Shown here piece by piece: positions 14,275 to 23,563 of a stretch of DNA of 64,000 bases. The translations under genes and the position numbers were made by a program. Below the pieces are notes generated by a model. The model saw nothing but the letters and a program-made list of their open reading frames with translations, had not been told where the DNA came from and made no database searches. The first letter of the stretch is position 1. Every line of letters begins with the position of its first letter. The stretch comes from Sphingopyxis macrogoltabida (GTDB lineage: Bacteria > Pseudomonadota > Alphaproteobacteria > Sphingomonadales > Sphingomonadaceae), in contig NZ_CP009429.1 of NCBI RefSeq assembly GCF_001314325.1, positions 1,488,501-1,552,500 on the forward strand, given 5' to 3'.

Positions 14275-15365
14275 GTCCGGAACAGCTCCATCTGCCCGTC
14301 GCGTTCGGGCGGTTGGAACAGGTCGCTGCGGAGCGGCGGGAAGCTTTTGTCCATGCCATGCTCGCGCGCCGCGCGCTTCATGCGCTGACGGATCAGTTGC
14401 GGCCAGACGCCCTGACCCTTCATGCGCGTGAAGAAGTTCGGGTCGTTGTCGCGGCCGCCGCGGATATCCTGCACCATGTGCATCACCTTGTCGGCGCGGT
14501 CGGGATAATGTGCGGCAAGCCAGGCGCGGAACAGCGGTGCAACCTCGAAGGGCAGGCGCATCAATATATAGGAAGCGCGGATCGCGCCCGCCTTCGCGGC
14601 GACGGCCATGATCGCCTCGATCTCGTGATCGGTGATCGCGGGGATGATCGGCGAGATATTGACCTGCGTCGGTACCCCGGCGTCGACCAGCGCCCGGATT
14701 GCGGCGAGGCGGCGGCGCGGATGCGGCGCCCGCGGTTCGAGCGTGCGCGCGACCTTGGGATCGAGCGTCGTCACGGAAATCGCGACGCCGACCAGATTGT
14801 CGGCCGCCATTTGCGCGAGCAGGTCGATGTCACGGAGCAGGCGGTCGGACTTGGTGGTGATCAGCAGCGGATGCCTGGTTTCGGCGAGCACCTCGACGAT
14901 CTGGCGGGTGATGCCCCATTCGCGTTCAATCGGCTGGTAACCGTCGGTGTTGGTGCCGATCGCGATCGGCGCGACCTTGTAATTGCGCTTGGCGAGTTCG
15001 GCGCGCAGCAGCTTTGCGGCGTCGGGTTTCGCGAACAGCTTGCTTTCGAAATCCAGACCCGGCGACAGGTCGTGAAAGGCGTGCGTCGGCCGCGCGAAGC
15101 AATAGATGCAGCCATGCTCGCAGCCGCGGTAGGGATTGATCGAGCGGTCGAAGCCGATGTCGGGCGAGCTGTTGCGGGCGATGATCGTCTTCGGATGCTC
15201 GACCGACACCGTCGTGCGCAGGGGCGGCGGCGCACCGTCGATATCGTCGGCTGCGTCGAGCCAGTCGCCGTCGGCAACCCGCTCGGCCGACCCGGTGCGT
15301 GTCGGCCGCAAATTGGTCGGCGCGCCGCGCCCGGCGATCGGGGGCAGGGGCTTGGTTGATTCCAT
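14271..15365 (-). CDS. PA0069-family radical SAM protein
   Basis: A 364-residue radical S-adenosylmethionine protein related to the spore-photoproduct-lyase-like/Rv2578c group. The iron-sulfur cysteines are residues 82, 86 and 89 in GCEHGCIYCFARP, a CxxxCxxC motif. Later conserved blocks include IGTNTDGYQPIE and VTTLDPKVARTLEPR. Its reaction is unknown. The start is the ATG at 15365; ten more codons are open upstream to 15395. It ends head-on with the acyl-CoA ligase, sharing four bases. Confidence 0.9.
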   Translation of the reverse strand: MESTKPLPPIAGRGAPTNLRPTRTGSAERVADGDWLDAADDIDGAPPPLRTTVSVEHPKTIIARNSSPDIGFDRSINPYRGCEHGCIYCFARPTHAFHDLSPGLDFESKLFAKPDAAKLLRAELAKRNYKVAPIAIGTNTDGYQPIEREWGITRQIVEVLAETRHPLLITTKSDRLLRDIDLLAQMAADNLVGVAISVTTLDPKVARTLEPRAPHPRRRLAAIRALVDAGVPTQVNISPIIPAITDHEIEAIMAVAAKAGAIRASYILMRLPFEVAPLFRAWLAAHYPDRADKVMHMVQDIRGGRDNDPNFFTRMKGQGVWPQLIRQRMKRAAREHGMDKSFPPLRSDLFQPPERDGQMELFRT

Positions 15366-15411
15366 CGGGCGAGAATATCGCGCCGATGAGAACAAAGAAA
15401 GAACAAATGCG

Positions 15412-15936
15412 CTATTCGGTGAGCCGGGGCATCAATTCGACGAAGTTGCAGGGCTTGTGCCGGCTGTCGAGCTGGGTCGACAAAATGCCTTCCCATGCGT
15501 CGGTCACCGCGCCGGTCGATCCGGGCAGCGCGAAGATATAGGTACCGCGCGCGACGACGGCGCAGGCGCGCGACTGGATCGTCGAGGTGCCGATCTTCTG
15601 ATAGCTGAGCCAGCGGAACAGCTCGCCGAAGCCGGGAATATCCTTGCCGTCGAGGCGGTGCAGCGCCTCGGGCGTCACGTCGCGGCCGGTGACGCCGGTC
15701 CCGCCGGTGGTGATCACGACATCGACTTCGGCATCGTCGATCCAGTTATGCAGCCGCGAGACGATCAGATCGCCCTCGTCGCGGATGATCGCGCGCGCGG
15801 CGAGGACGTGGCCGGCATCGGTCAGCAATTCGACCAGCTTGTCGCCCGATCGGTCGTCGGCCTCGCTGCGGCTGTCCGAAATCGTCAGGATGGCGATCCG
15901 GACCGGCCGGAACTCGAGGGTCTCGTCAATTGGCAT
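15412..15936 (-). CDS. moaB: Molybdenum cofactor biosynthesis protein B
   Basis: MoaB/Mog-type protein for molybdopterin adenylylation. The motif [19 protein letters not shown] in the middle is the signature of the family, and the length (174 residues from the ATG at 15936) fits. The frame is open to an ATG at 15954, but ATG 15936 lies inside the last codons of the upstream lytic transglycosylase gene and gives the usual N-terminus before [15 protein letters not shown]. The 11-nt overlap suggests coupled translation. No other cofactor genes are nearby. Confidence 0.9.
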   Translation of the reverse strand: MPIDETLEFRPVRIAILTISDSRSEADDRSGDKLVELLTDAGHVLAARAIIRDEGDLIVSRLHNWIDDAEVDVVITTGGTGVTGRDVTPEALHRLDGKDIPGFGELFRWLSYQKIGTSTIQSRACAVVARGTYIFALPGSTGAVTDAWEGILSTQLDSRHKPCNFVELMPRLTE

Positions 15937-17683
15937 CGGCGAGGCCGCCGGCATAGCTCAGCCGGACGCGGTCGTTGCCGTCGGGAAAGCGCGGCCATTT
16001 GCCCTGCGCGAGCGCGGCGCGGCTGACCGACGGCTTGCCCTGCTGCGCTTCGTACATCCAGTAATTGCGCAGCACGATGCCGACATAGCCCCGCGTCTCC
16101 CAATAAGGGATCGATTCCATGTAGAGCAGGGGGTCGCCCTGATCGCGGATCTCGGTCTGCCAGCGCGCGACGGGAGCCGGACCGGCGTTATAGGCGGCGA
16201 TGACCTTGGGCAGCAGGCCGCCGGTCGCGCCGTCGCGGCTCAGATATTGCAGATAGCTCTGCCCGAAATCCATGTTGACCGCCGGGATGCGAAGGTCGCC
16301 GGTACCGCTGTCGCCGCGCCAGCGTGCAACGTCGCGCGCGGTGCCGGGCAGCACCTGCATGAGGCCGAAGGCGCCAGCCGGGCTGACCACGGTGCGCTGG
16401 AAACGCGATTCCTGCAGCGTGTGCGCAAAGACGAGCGCCGGATCGACCTTCCAGCCGCCATTGGGTTCCCATTTCGGCTGCGGGTAGCGCGTTTGCGCCG
16501 CGAGCTTACGGCCCTGCGGCGTGTTGTGCGCGAGATAGAGCTGCGTTTCGGGCAGGCTGAGCGCGCCCGCCATGCCGATCAACTGGGCATGCTGTTCGGG
16601 ATTGCCGATCTGCGCCTGATGACGCAGCGCCGCGCCAGCATATTTATCCTCGCCGATTTCGGCGAGCGCCATGGCGATGCGGACGTTGGGCAAATCCTCC
16701 AGCGCCCGCCAGGCGCTGCGGTCGGCGCGGACATTCTCGCGCTGACTGCCGGTCTCGACGCCCAGCGTTTCGGCGGCGAGCAGGCCGTAGAGCGTTTCCT
16801 CGTTCGCGGCGGCGGCACGCAGCCGAGGCTGCACCGATGCGGGGTCGCCGGCGGCGATCGCGGCGCGCGCCGCCCAATAATAAGCGGCGGCGCGGGTTTC
16901 GCTGTCGGGTGCTTCCTTGGCAACGCGGTCGAAGGCGACGAGCGCGGTGCGGTAATCGTGAAGGCGCCACGAGGCGAGGCCCTGGACCCACGCGCCCTGT
17001 GTGGCCCACGCGCCACCGCCGGACGTGCAGGCGAGCGAAAGCCTGAGCGCGTTCTGGTCGTCATTCTCGATATAATAGGACCAGGCGACCTTTTGTGTCC
17101 ATTCGGCGCGCGCTTGCGGCGTGAGCTGGTCGGCGACCGCGTTGAGCAGCGCTTCGGCGCCCGCGGGATCATCGTTCTTGATGCGATCGGGGATCGTCGC
17201 GGCAAGGCGCGCGGCGACCGGATCGCTGACGCTGTCGGCACCCAGCCGGCGCGGGGCGCTGCCGGCCCATGACAGGCGCGTCTGCATCGGCAGCGTCGGC
17301 AGATCGGTCGCACCGCGCTTGGCGGCGAGGCGGCCGAGCTGCTCGGCCTGCGGCAATTGCGGCGAGCGCGCGAGGATCGGCATGATGTCGGCGACTTCGG
17401 CGCGCGGGCTGTTCGGTGCGGTGAGCAGTTCGGCGCGGAGGAAATCGTTGAGCGGGCCGTTATCAGCACTGTCGAGGAGGGATTTTGCCTCGGCCCAACG
17501 CTGGCCGCGGATCGCCACGATCACCTGCGTGTAAAGCTGTTTCTGTTTCGACGATAATATGTCGGGCACCGTCTGCGGCTGCGCGGTCAGGTTGCGCTCG
17601 CCGGCGTCTGCGGCCATGGCGGGCGCCGTGCAGAGCGCAGCGGCCGCAAGAGTGCAGGAGAGAAAAATTGTCTTTATCGTCAT
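15926..17683 (-). CDS. slt: Soluble lytic murein transglycosylase
   Basis: A 585-residue periplasmic enzyme that cleaves peptidoglycan to 1,6-anhydromuropeptides. A signal peptide covers residues 1 to about 24 (ending PAMAA). A long helical superhelix of repeat-like segments occupies about 40-380, and the C-terminal SLT (lysozyme-like) domain starts near 410: [11 protein letters not shown] with catalytic Glu at 425, then [16 protein letters not shown] and a later [13 protein letters not shown]. It begins 3 nt downstream of the uracil-glycosylase-like gene and overlaps moaB, so all three probably share a transcript. Confidence 0.94.
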   Translation of the reverse strand: MTIKTIFLSCTLAAAALCTAPAMAADAGERNLTAQPQTVPDILSSKQKQLYTQVIVAIRGQRWAEAKSLLDSADNGPLNDFLRAELLTAPNSPRAEVADIMPILARSPQLPQAEQLGRLAAKRGATDLPTLPMQTRLSWAGSAPRRLGADSVSDPVAARLAATIPDRIKNDDPAGAEALLNAVADQLTPQARAEWTQKVAWSYYIENDDQNALRLSLACTSGGGAWATQGAWVQGLASWRLHDYRTALVAFDRVAKEAPDSETRAAAYYWAARAAIAAGDPASVQPRLRAAAANEETLYGLLAAETLGVETGSQRENVRADRSAWRALEDLPNVRIAMALAEIGEDKYAGAALRHQAQIGNPEQHAQLIGMAGALSLPETQLYLAHNTPQGRKLAAQTRYPQPKWEPNGGWKVDPALVFAHTLQESRFQRTVVSPAGAFGLMQVLPGTARDVARWRGDSGTGDLRIPAVNMDFGQSYLQYLSRDGATGGLLPKVIAAYNAGPAPVARWQTEIRDQGDPLLYMESIPYWETRGYVGIVLRNYWMYEAQQGKPSVSRAALAQGKWPRFPDGNDRVRLSYAGGLADAN

Positions 17684-17686
17684 CTG

Positions 17687-18472
17687 TCAACGTCCCCGGT
17701 TGAACAGTTTGAGGCTATCCCAGGCCGCTGCCTTGTGGGCGGGCCGGGCCAGCAGCATCGCGGGGTGCGCGACGGCCACTGTCTCCATCTTGCGGCCATC
17801 TTGGTTAACATCGAGTAACCTTCCGCGCGCATCGGCAAGCGCGATGTTCGCGGCCATGCGCACGATGTCGCTGCCGATCAGCAGGAGCCGTTCGGGCCCC
17901 GCAAGCCGCAGATGATGCCAGAGCAGCCGGTCGAGTTCGGCCGTGTCCCGCTCGTCGCAGCGGCCGCCCGGCGGCCGGGTGATGGCGAGGCTCGCGACAT
18001 AACAGTCGGCGCGGCTGGCGCCGATCGCGCGGAGCATCGCATCGAGTAAGGTTCCCGCGGGACCCGCAAACAAGGCGCCGTCGCGCTGGTCGTCGACCTC
18101 GGGCCAGGCGGTGAACAGCATCAGCGGCGCGCCGGGATTTCCGGTGGGCAGGACGCGGCGGGCATCCCACTGGCTGCCCGGAACGTCGGGATCTTCGGCC
18201 AGCCAGTTCTGGAACGCGGCCCAGTCTTCCGGAAAGACGACGGGGCCCTTGGCGGCGGGCGCTACCGGCGCTTCCTGCCGCTGGAGCGCGGCCGGGAGGG
18301 GCATCGCTTCGGGCTCGGCGGCGGGCGCCTTGAGTTTCGGAGGAGCGGCATCATTCGCCGGCGGCAGGACCAGCCAGCCTGCCGGCTCCTCGCCGACAAG
18401 TCCATCGACGCCAGCCAGCGACCACCAGTCGCAAATGCTTTCCGCCAACAAGGCCGATTTTTGCCCACCCAT
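17687..18472 (-). CDS. Uracil-DNA glycosylase superfamily protein with altered active site
   Basis: A 261-residue protein whose C-terminal 170 residues follow the family 4/5 uracil-DNA glycosylase pattern: FAGPAGTLLDAML (for PFVGxAG), YVASLAITRPPGGR (for NVVKCRPPxNR), LLLIGSDIV and VAVAHPAMLLARP (for the HPxxLL motif). The catalytic GEAPG motif is replaced by FTAWP, and the four cysteines of the usual Fe-S cluster are not seen. The N-terminal 90 residues are Pro/Ala-rich. Function as a glycosylase is doubtful; a DNA-binding or diverged repair role is possible. Confidence 0.7.
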   Translation of the reverse strand: MGGQKSALLAESICDWWSLAGVDGLVGEEPAGWLVLPPANDAAPPKLKAPAAEPEAMPLPAALQRQEAPVAPAAKGPVVFPEDWAAFQNWLAEDPDVPGSQWDARRVLPTGNPGAPLMLFTAWPEVDDQRDGALFAGPAGTLLDAMLRAIGASRADCYVASLAITRPPGGRCDERDTAELDRLLWHHLRLAGPERLLLIGSDIVRMAANIALADARGRLLDVNQDGRKMETVAVAHPAMLLARPAHKAAAWDSLKLFNRGR

Positions 18473-18493
18473 GAATTTGTTTCAAACAGAGAG

Positions 18494-18509
18494 TTGACGG
18501 ACGCGTCAA
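18494..18509. promoter_or_regulatory. Palindrome TTGACG-GACG-CGTCAA between divergent genes
   Basis: A perfect 6+6 bp palindrome with a 4-bp spacer sits 22 bp upstream of the UDG-like gene (minus) and 83 bp upstream of the ETF-ubiquinone oxidoreductase start (plus). Each arm also reads as a -35-like TTGACG, one on each strand. It could be a shared operator or overlapping divergent promoter elements. No regulator is known. Confidence 0.35.
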
Positions 18510-18591
18510 TTGGCGGGCATCGCAATTCGTGACAGAATGAGCGCCGGACACGATGAATGATCGGCGCGGGGACGGCAGAAAGGTTATTGCG

Positions 18592-20247
18592 GTGAGCGAA
18601 CGGGAATCGATGCCCTATGACGTGGTCATCGTCGGAGCGGGTCCGGCGGGCCTTTCGGCGGCGATCCGCCTCAAGCAACTCGCGAACGAAGCGGGCAGCG
18701 AACTATCGGTGTGTATCCTCGAAAAAGGATCCGAGGTCGGAGCGCATATCCTGTCGGGCGCCGTGATCGACCCGAAGTCGCTCGACGAACTGATCCCCGA
18801 CTGGCGCGAACAGGGCTGCCCGCTCGCGCAGGTGCCGGTCAACGACAACCAGCATTGGGTGCTGACCAAGACGAAGAAATTCGGCCTGCCCGAATTTATC
18901 TCGCCCGGCTTCATGCACAACAAGGGCACCTATACCGGCAGCCTTGGCAACCTCTGCCGCTGGCTCGCCGAGCAGGCCGAAGGTCTGGGGGTCGAGATTT
19001 TCGCGGGCTTCCCTGCCGCCGAAATCCTCTACAATGACGATGGTTCGGTGAAGGGCGTCGCGACCGGCGACATGGGCGTCGCGCGCGACGGCAGCCACAA
19101 GGGCGATTATCAGCCGGGCCTTGAACTCCACACCAAATATACATTCTTCGGCGAGGGCGTTCGCGGCCACCTGACCAAGATGCTGAAGCCGCAATTCGCG
19201 CTCGATGCCGACTGCGAGCCGCAAGTCTATGGCCTCGGCGTCAAGGAATTGTGGGACATCAAGCCCGAGAATCATGCCGAGGGCCGCGTCATCCACACGC
19301 AGGGCTGGCCGCTCGACCATAATACGAACGGTGGCGGCTTCCTCTATCATCAGGCGAACGGACAGGTCGCGCTCGGTTTCGTGACCTGGCTCAACTATCG
19401 CAACCCGCACACCTCGCCCTTCCAGGAAATGCAGAAGTGGAAGACACACCCCGAGATCGCCAGGATCCTGAAGGGCGGCAAGCGCGTCTCCTACGGCGCC
19501 CGCGCGATCAGCGACGGCGGCTATCAGTCGGTGCCGAAGCTCGCCTTTCCGGGCGGCGCGCTGATCGGCGACAGCGCCGGTTTCCTCAATGTGCCGCGCA
19601 TCAAGGGCACTCACACCGCGATGAAGTCCGGCATGATGGCGGCCGAGGCAGCTTTTGCGGCCGTCACCGCCGGCCGCGGCAGCGACACGCTGACTGCCTA
19701 TCAGGATGCCTATGACGATAGCTGGGTGAAGAAGGAACTCAGCGTCGTTCGCAACGTCCTGCCGCTCGTCGAGAAATATGGCGACCTTGCGGGCACTTTG
19801 CTGTCTGGGATCACGATGTGGGCGGAAACGCTGAAGATCCGCATGCCCTTCACGATGAAGCATCATCCCGACAACACGACGCTCTATCGCGCCGACATGA
19901 TGCCGAAGCCCGATTATCCGAAGCCCGACGGGGTGCTGACTTTCGACCGCCTGTCGTCGGTGTTCCTTTCGAACACCAACCATGAGGAGGACCAGCCGGT
20001 CCACCTCCAGCTCAAGGATCCGTCGATCCCGGTCGAATATAATCTGCCGCTCTATGACGAGCCCGCGCAGCGCTATTGCCCGGCGGGGGTGTATGAGATC
20101 GTCGGCGAGGCCGAGGGCGATCCGAAGTTTGTGATCAACGCGCAGAATTGCGTCCATTGCAAGACGTGCGACATCAAGGACCCGACCCAGAATATCAACT
20201 GGGTCACCCCCGAAGGCGGCGGAGGCCCCAATTATCCGAACATGTAA
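18592..20247 (+). CDS. Electron transfer flavoprotein-ubiquinone oxidoreductase
   Basis: Membrane-associated FAD and 4Fe-4S enzyme that passes electrons from ETF (fatty acid and amino acid oxidation) to ubiquinone. The FAD motif VVIVGAGPAGLSAAI lies at about residues 10-24. The C-terminal ferredoxin-like domain has YCPAGVYE and CVHCKTCDIKDP, supplying the four cluster cysteines. I choose GTG 18592: it gives the typical ERESMPYDVV N-terminus and has AGAAAGG at a good distance. An in-frame ATG at 18553 would add 13 residues. Length about 551, normal for the family. Confidence 0.93.
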   Translation: MSERESMPYDVVIVGAGPAGLSAAIRLKQLANEAGSELSVCILEKGSEVGAHILSGAVIDPKSLDELIPDWREQGCPLAQVPVNDNQHWVLTKTKKFGLPEFISPGFMHNKGTYTGSLGNLCRWLAEQAEGLGVEIFAGFPAAEILYNDDGSVKGVATGDMGVARDGSHKGDYQPGLELHTKYTFFGEGVRGHLTKMLKPQFALDADCEPQVYGLGVKELWDIKPENHAEGRVIHTQGWPLDHNTNGGGFLYHQANGQVALGFVTWLNYRNPHTSPFQEMQKWKTHPEIARILKGGKRVSYGARAISDGGYQSVPKLAFPGGALIGDSAGFLNVPRIKGTHTAMKSGMMAAEAAFAAVTAGRGSDTLTAYQDAYDDSWVKKELSVVRNVLPLVEKYGDLAGTLLSGITMWAETLKIRMPFTMKHHPDNTTLYRADMMPKPDYPKPDGVLTFDRLSSVFLSNTNHEEDQPVHLQLKDPSIPVEYNLPLYDEPAQRYCPAGVYEIVGEAEGDPKFVINAQNCVHCKTCDIKDPTQNINWVTPEGGGGPNYPNM

Positions 20248-20266
20248 GTCCGCCCGGTTCCTTGCG

Positions 20267-21931
20267 GTGCGCTTCCTCGCGGTTGGGGGCGCCGCGCTGC
20301 CGATGCTGGCGCTCGCATCGCCCGCGTGGGGCGCCGAGGACAATGGCGGGGCGCTGAATGCGCTGGTGCGGGCGCGGCTGGCCGAGGAGGCCGGCGACCC
20401 TGCCGCGGCCCTGTCGGCCCTCGAAACGCTCGCCAGTCACGTGCCGACGCTTCCCGGGCTGCGCGGGCGGATTCTCGAACGGGCGATCGAGACGGGCGAC
20501 CTCGCAGTAGCACGCGGCGCCGCGGCGCAGCTCTGGCAGGCCGGCGACCGCCGTTTCGACGCCCAACTCGTCCTACTGGTCGACGCGATCCGCCGCGCCG
20601 ACTGGAAGGGGGCGCAGCTCTATATGAGCGGTCGCGCCGACAAGACCGGTGGCGACGCGATATCGCGCCTGATCCAGCCGACGCTCGACACATGGATCGA
20701 TGTCGGCGCGCGGGCGAAGCAGCCCGAACGTCATCTCGCCGCTGCCAGCGTCCGGGCGCGGCCCGAACCAGCGCTGCTGCTCGAAGCGGCATTGGTCAAG
20801 CTCGCAACCGGCCGGCCGGCCGAAGCCGTGTCGATTACCGACGAGATCATATTGACCGACCGGACGAGCCAGCTCGTCGCCCTTCGCGTCGCGGCGACGC
20901 TCGACAAGGCGGGGCAGGGCGAAGCGGGCGACCGGCTGCGCGGACGTATCGCGCTCGCATCGGGCGGCCGCGAGGATCCGATGCTGCTCTTGCCCGACCA
21001 GCCGGTATCGACGCCGCGCAGCGGGATCGGCCACTGGATGGCGCTGCTCGCCGACGCTTTCGCGCGCACGCCGAACAGCAGCCCGAAACTATCCTTGTTG
21101 TTCGGGCGCACGGCCTTTTGGCTCGACGAGAGCGACTGGATGGCGCGGTCGGCGCTGGTCGAGGCGCTCGATCGCAACGATCAGCGGCAGGACGCGCTGG
21201 CACTGCTCGCCAGCAGCCGCCGCGCGATGCCGCCGGTGCTCGACATGCGCCGCGCCGAGCTGATGGCCGATGCGGGCGATCTGGCGGGCGCCGCGAAGCT
21301 AGCGGAGGCGGCCGCTGCGCAGGAACCGCCGGTGCGTAGCCTGCTTGTGCGCTTTGCCGATATCGCGCGGCGATCGGACGATCCGAAGGCGGCCGAACGC
21401 GCCTATGCGCGGCTCGAAGCGACGCTCGGTACGGGGGAAGACGACGCGGCGCTGCGCGGGACGCTGCTCATCGCGCGCGCCGAACTCTTGCTGCAGGCCG
21501 ACGCCTGGGGCGAAGCCGAACCCTTGCTCGAAAAGGCGGTGGCGCTGCGGCCGAACGATGCCACCGTTCTGAACTTCGCGGGCTATTCGGCGCTCGAGCG
21601 GCGCAAGGACGTCAAGACCTCGCTCGCCCGCATCGAGGCGGCGTGGAACGAAGAACCGCAGAATGCCAGCATCACCGACTCGCTCGGCTGGGCCTATTTC
21701 CTGACCGGCCGCGTCGAGGAGGCGGTGCCGCTGCTCGAAAAGGCGCAAGCGGGCGAACCCGACAATCCGGTGATCGTCGAGCATCTCGGCGATGCCTATT
21801 GGAAGGCCGGGCGGCGGTTTCAGGCACGCTATAGCTGGCGCGCCGCGGCGCTGCTCGCCGAGGCCGACATGGCGACGCGGATCGAGGCGAAGCTCCGCGA
21901 CGGGCTGAGCGAGGCGACGACCGCGCCATGA
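20267..21931 (+). CDS. Exported tetratricopeptide-repeat protein
   Basis: A 554-residue protein starting at GTG 20267, with a short signal-like N-terminus (to about residue 23, ending AWGAE), then helical repeats throughout. The clearest TPR units lie in the C-terminal third (about 420-530: LLEKAVALRPNDATVLNFAG, then DSLGWAYFLTGRVEEA and LGDAYWKAGRRFQARY). It sits 19 nt after the ETF-QO gene and overlaps ispE by 4 nt (ATGA). No enzyme motif is present; an envelope scaffold role is inferred only from export and repeats. Confidence 0.8.
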   Translation: MRFLAVGGAALPMLALASPAWGAEDNGGALNALVRARLAEEAGDPAAALSALETLASHVPTLPGLRGRILERAIETGDLAVARGAAAQLWQAGDRRFDAQLVLLVDAIRRADWKGAQLYMSGRADKTGGDAISRLIQPTLDTWIDVGARAKQPERHLAAASVRARPEPALLLEAALVKLATGRPAEAVSITDEIILTDRTSQLVALRVAATLDKAGQGEAGDRLRGRIALASGGREDPMLLLPDQPVSTPRSGIGHWMALLADAFARTPNSSPKLSLLFGRTAFWLDESDWMARSALVEALDRNDQRQDALALLASSRRAMPPVLDMRRAELMADAGDLAGAAKLAEAAAAQEPPVRSLLVRFADIARRSDDPKAAERAYARLEATLGTGEDDAALRGTLLIARAELLLQADAWGEAEPLLEKAVALRPNDATVLNFAGYSALERRKDVKTSLARIEAAWNEEPQNASITDSLGWAYFLTGRVEEAVPLLEKAQAGEPDNPVIVEHLGDAYWKAGRRFQARYSWRAAALLAEADMATRIEAKLRDGLSEATTAP

Positions 21932-22776
21932 CCGCCTTTCGCGAAACCGGCTGGGCGAAGATCAACCTCGCGCTGCACGTCCGCGGACGGCGTGCCGACG
22001 GCTATCACGATATCGAGACGCTGTTCGCCTTCGTCGACGATGGCGATGGAATCGAAGCGGAGTTCGCCGACGCCGACAGCCTGAGCATAGACGGCGATTT
22101 CGCCGAAGGGCTGACCGCCGGCGACGACAATCTGGTTCGCCGGGTACTGACGTTGCTGCGCACGCGCTATGGTGCCGACCGCGTGCCGCCGCTGGCCGTC
22201 ACGCTGACCAAGCGCCTGCCGGTCGCCGCCGGAATCGGCGGCGGGTCGGCCGACGCGGCGGCGATGGCGCGGCTGGTCCGCCGTCATTTCCTGCCCGAAC
22301 TGGGCGATGCCGGGCTGGCGCGGCTGGTTGCGACCCTCGGCGCCGATATCGCGGCCTGCGTTGCCAGCGCGACCTGCCTCGGCCTCGGGACAGGAGACGA
22401 GCTGAGCCCGCTTCCCGAACTGCGGCTGTCCGGTACCCCCGTGCTGCTCGTCAACCCGCGCCAGCCGGTGGCGACCGGGCCGGTGTTCGCGGCGTGGGAC
22501 GGCATCGATCGCGGCCCCTTGTTCACCGGAGCAGACCTCCGCGCGCAGCTGTTTGCCGGGCGCAACGACCTGCAGCGTGCCGCGATCGCCCAATGTCCGG
22601 CGATCGTCGACGTGCTGACCGAACTCGGCGCCCTGCGCCCGTGGCTGGCGCGAATGTCGGGATCGGGCGCGACCTGTTTCGCGCTGTTCGACGCGCCGGC
22701 CGAGCGCGACGCCGCGGCGGCGCATCTGGCGCAAAGCCGGCCGCACTGGTGGCAGATGGCGGGAGCATTGCGATGA
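21928..22776 (+). CDS. ispE: 4-diphosphocytidyl-2-C-methyl-D-erythritol kinase
   Basis: GHMP-family kinase of the MEP isoprenoid pathway. It phosphorylates CDP-methylerythritol at the 2-hydroxyl. The 282-residue protein opens with GWAKINLALHVRGRRADGYH (substrate-binding, with the catalytic Lys and His), carries the ATP-binding motif LPVAAGIGGGSADAAA near residues 91-106, and the C-terminal MSGSGATCFALF motif. It overlaps the TPR gene upstream and the amidohydrolase downstream by 4 nt each, so this is one operon. Confidence 0.96.
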   Translation: MTAFRETGWAKINLALHVRGRRADGYHDIETLFAFVDDGDGIEAEFADADSLSIDGDFAEGLTAGDDNLVRRVLTLLRTRYGADRVPPLAVTLTKRLPVAAGIGGGSADAAAMARLVRRHFLPELGDAGLARLVATLGADIAACVASATCLGLGTGDELSPLPELRLSGTPVLLVNPRQPVATGPVFAAWDGIDRGPLFTGADLRAQLFAGRNDLQRAAIAQCPAIVDVLTELGALRPWLARMSGSGATCFALFDAPAERDAAAAHLAQSRPHWWQMAGALR

Positions 22777-23504
22777 GCGAGGCTTGGCGGCAACTGGGCG
22801 AGGCGCGGGCAGGGGGCATCCTGCTGATCGCCGACCATGCCTCGGCCTTCGTCCCCGCCGATATCGATCTCGGCATCGATCCCGCGTTGCTGCGCGAGCA
22901 TATCGCGATCGACATCGGGGTTGCCGAAGTGGCGGCGCTGCTCGTCGAAGGCGGCGCGGTCGATGCCGCGATCCTCGGCGGCGTGTCGCGGCTGGTGGTC
23001 GACTGCAACCGTGAAGAAGACGCCCCCGGCGTGCTGCCGATCGCCAGCGACGGGCACGCGGTGCCGGGCAATGCGCTCGATGATGCGGGGCGCGAGGCGC
23101 GGCTGGTGCGCTTTTTCCGGCCCTATCACGACCATATTGCCGCGACGATTGCAGCGCACCGCCCGGCGATGATCCTGTCGCTGCACAGCTTTACCCCGGC
23201 GCTGGCGGCGCATCCCGAACAGGCGCGGCCATGGCATGTCGGGGTTCTCTATAATGAGGACGACCGGCTCGCCGCGGCGGCGATCGCTGCGCTGGCGGCC
23301 GAAGGGCTGAATGTCGGCGACCAGCTTCCTTACTCGGGCAAATTGCTCAACGCGACGATGAACCGCCATGCCGAAGGCAATGGGATTCCCTATGTCGGCA
23401 TCGAGATGCGGCAGGACCTTGTGCGCGATGCGGCGGGGCAAGCGCTGTTTGCTGAACGGCTTTCTCGCATGTGCAGCAAAGTTACATTGAATCTGGCCGG
23501 ATAG
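22773..23504 (+). CDS. N-formylglutamate amidohydrolase family protein
   Basis: A 243-residue member of the HutG-like zinc amidohydrolase family. Visible conserved blocks are LLIADHASAFVP near the N-terminus, VVDCNREEDAPGVLP at about 75-89, ILSLHSFTP near 133 and GIEMRQDLV near the C-terminus; these hold the metal-binding and substrate-binding residues. No histidine-degradation genes are nearby, so the substrate may differ from N-formylglutamate. The start ATG 22773 overlaps the ispE stop (ATGA). Confidence 0.88.
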   Translation: MSEAWRQLGEARAGGILLIADHASAFVPADIDLGIDPALLREHIAIDIGVAEVAALLVEGGAVDAAILGGVSRLVVDCNREEDAPGVLPIASDGHAVPGNALDDAGREARLVRFFRPYHDHIAATIAAHRPAMILSLHSFTPALAAHPEQARPWHVGVLYNEDDRLAAAAIAALAAEGLNVGDQLPYSGKLLNATMNRHAEGNGIPYVGIEMRQDLVRDAAGQALFAERLSRMCSKVTLNLAG

Positions 23505-23563
23505 GCGTGTAGAGGCGCGTTTCGTCGCTTATTTTTGAAATAAAATTATCAGGACTGTCGAAA

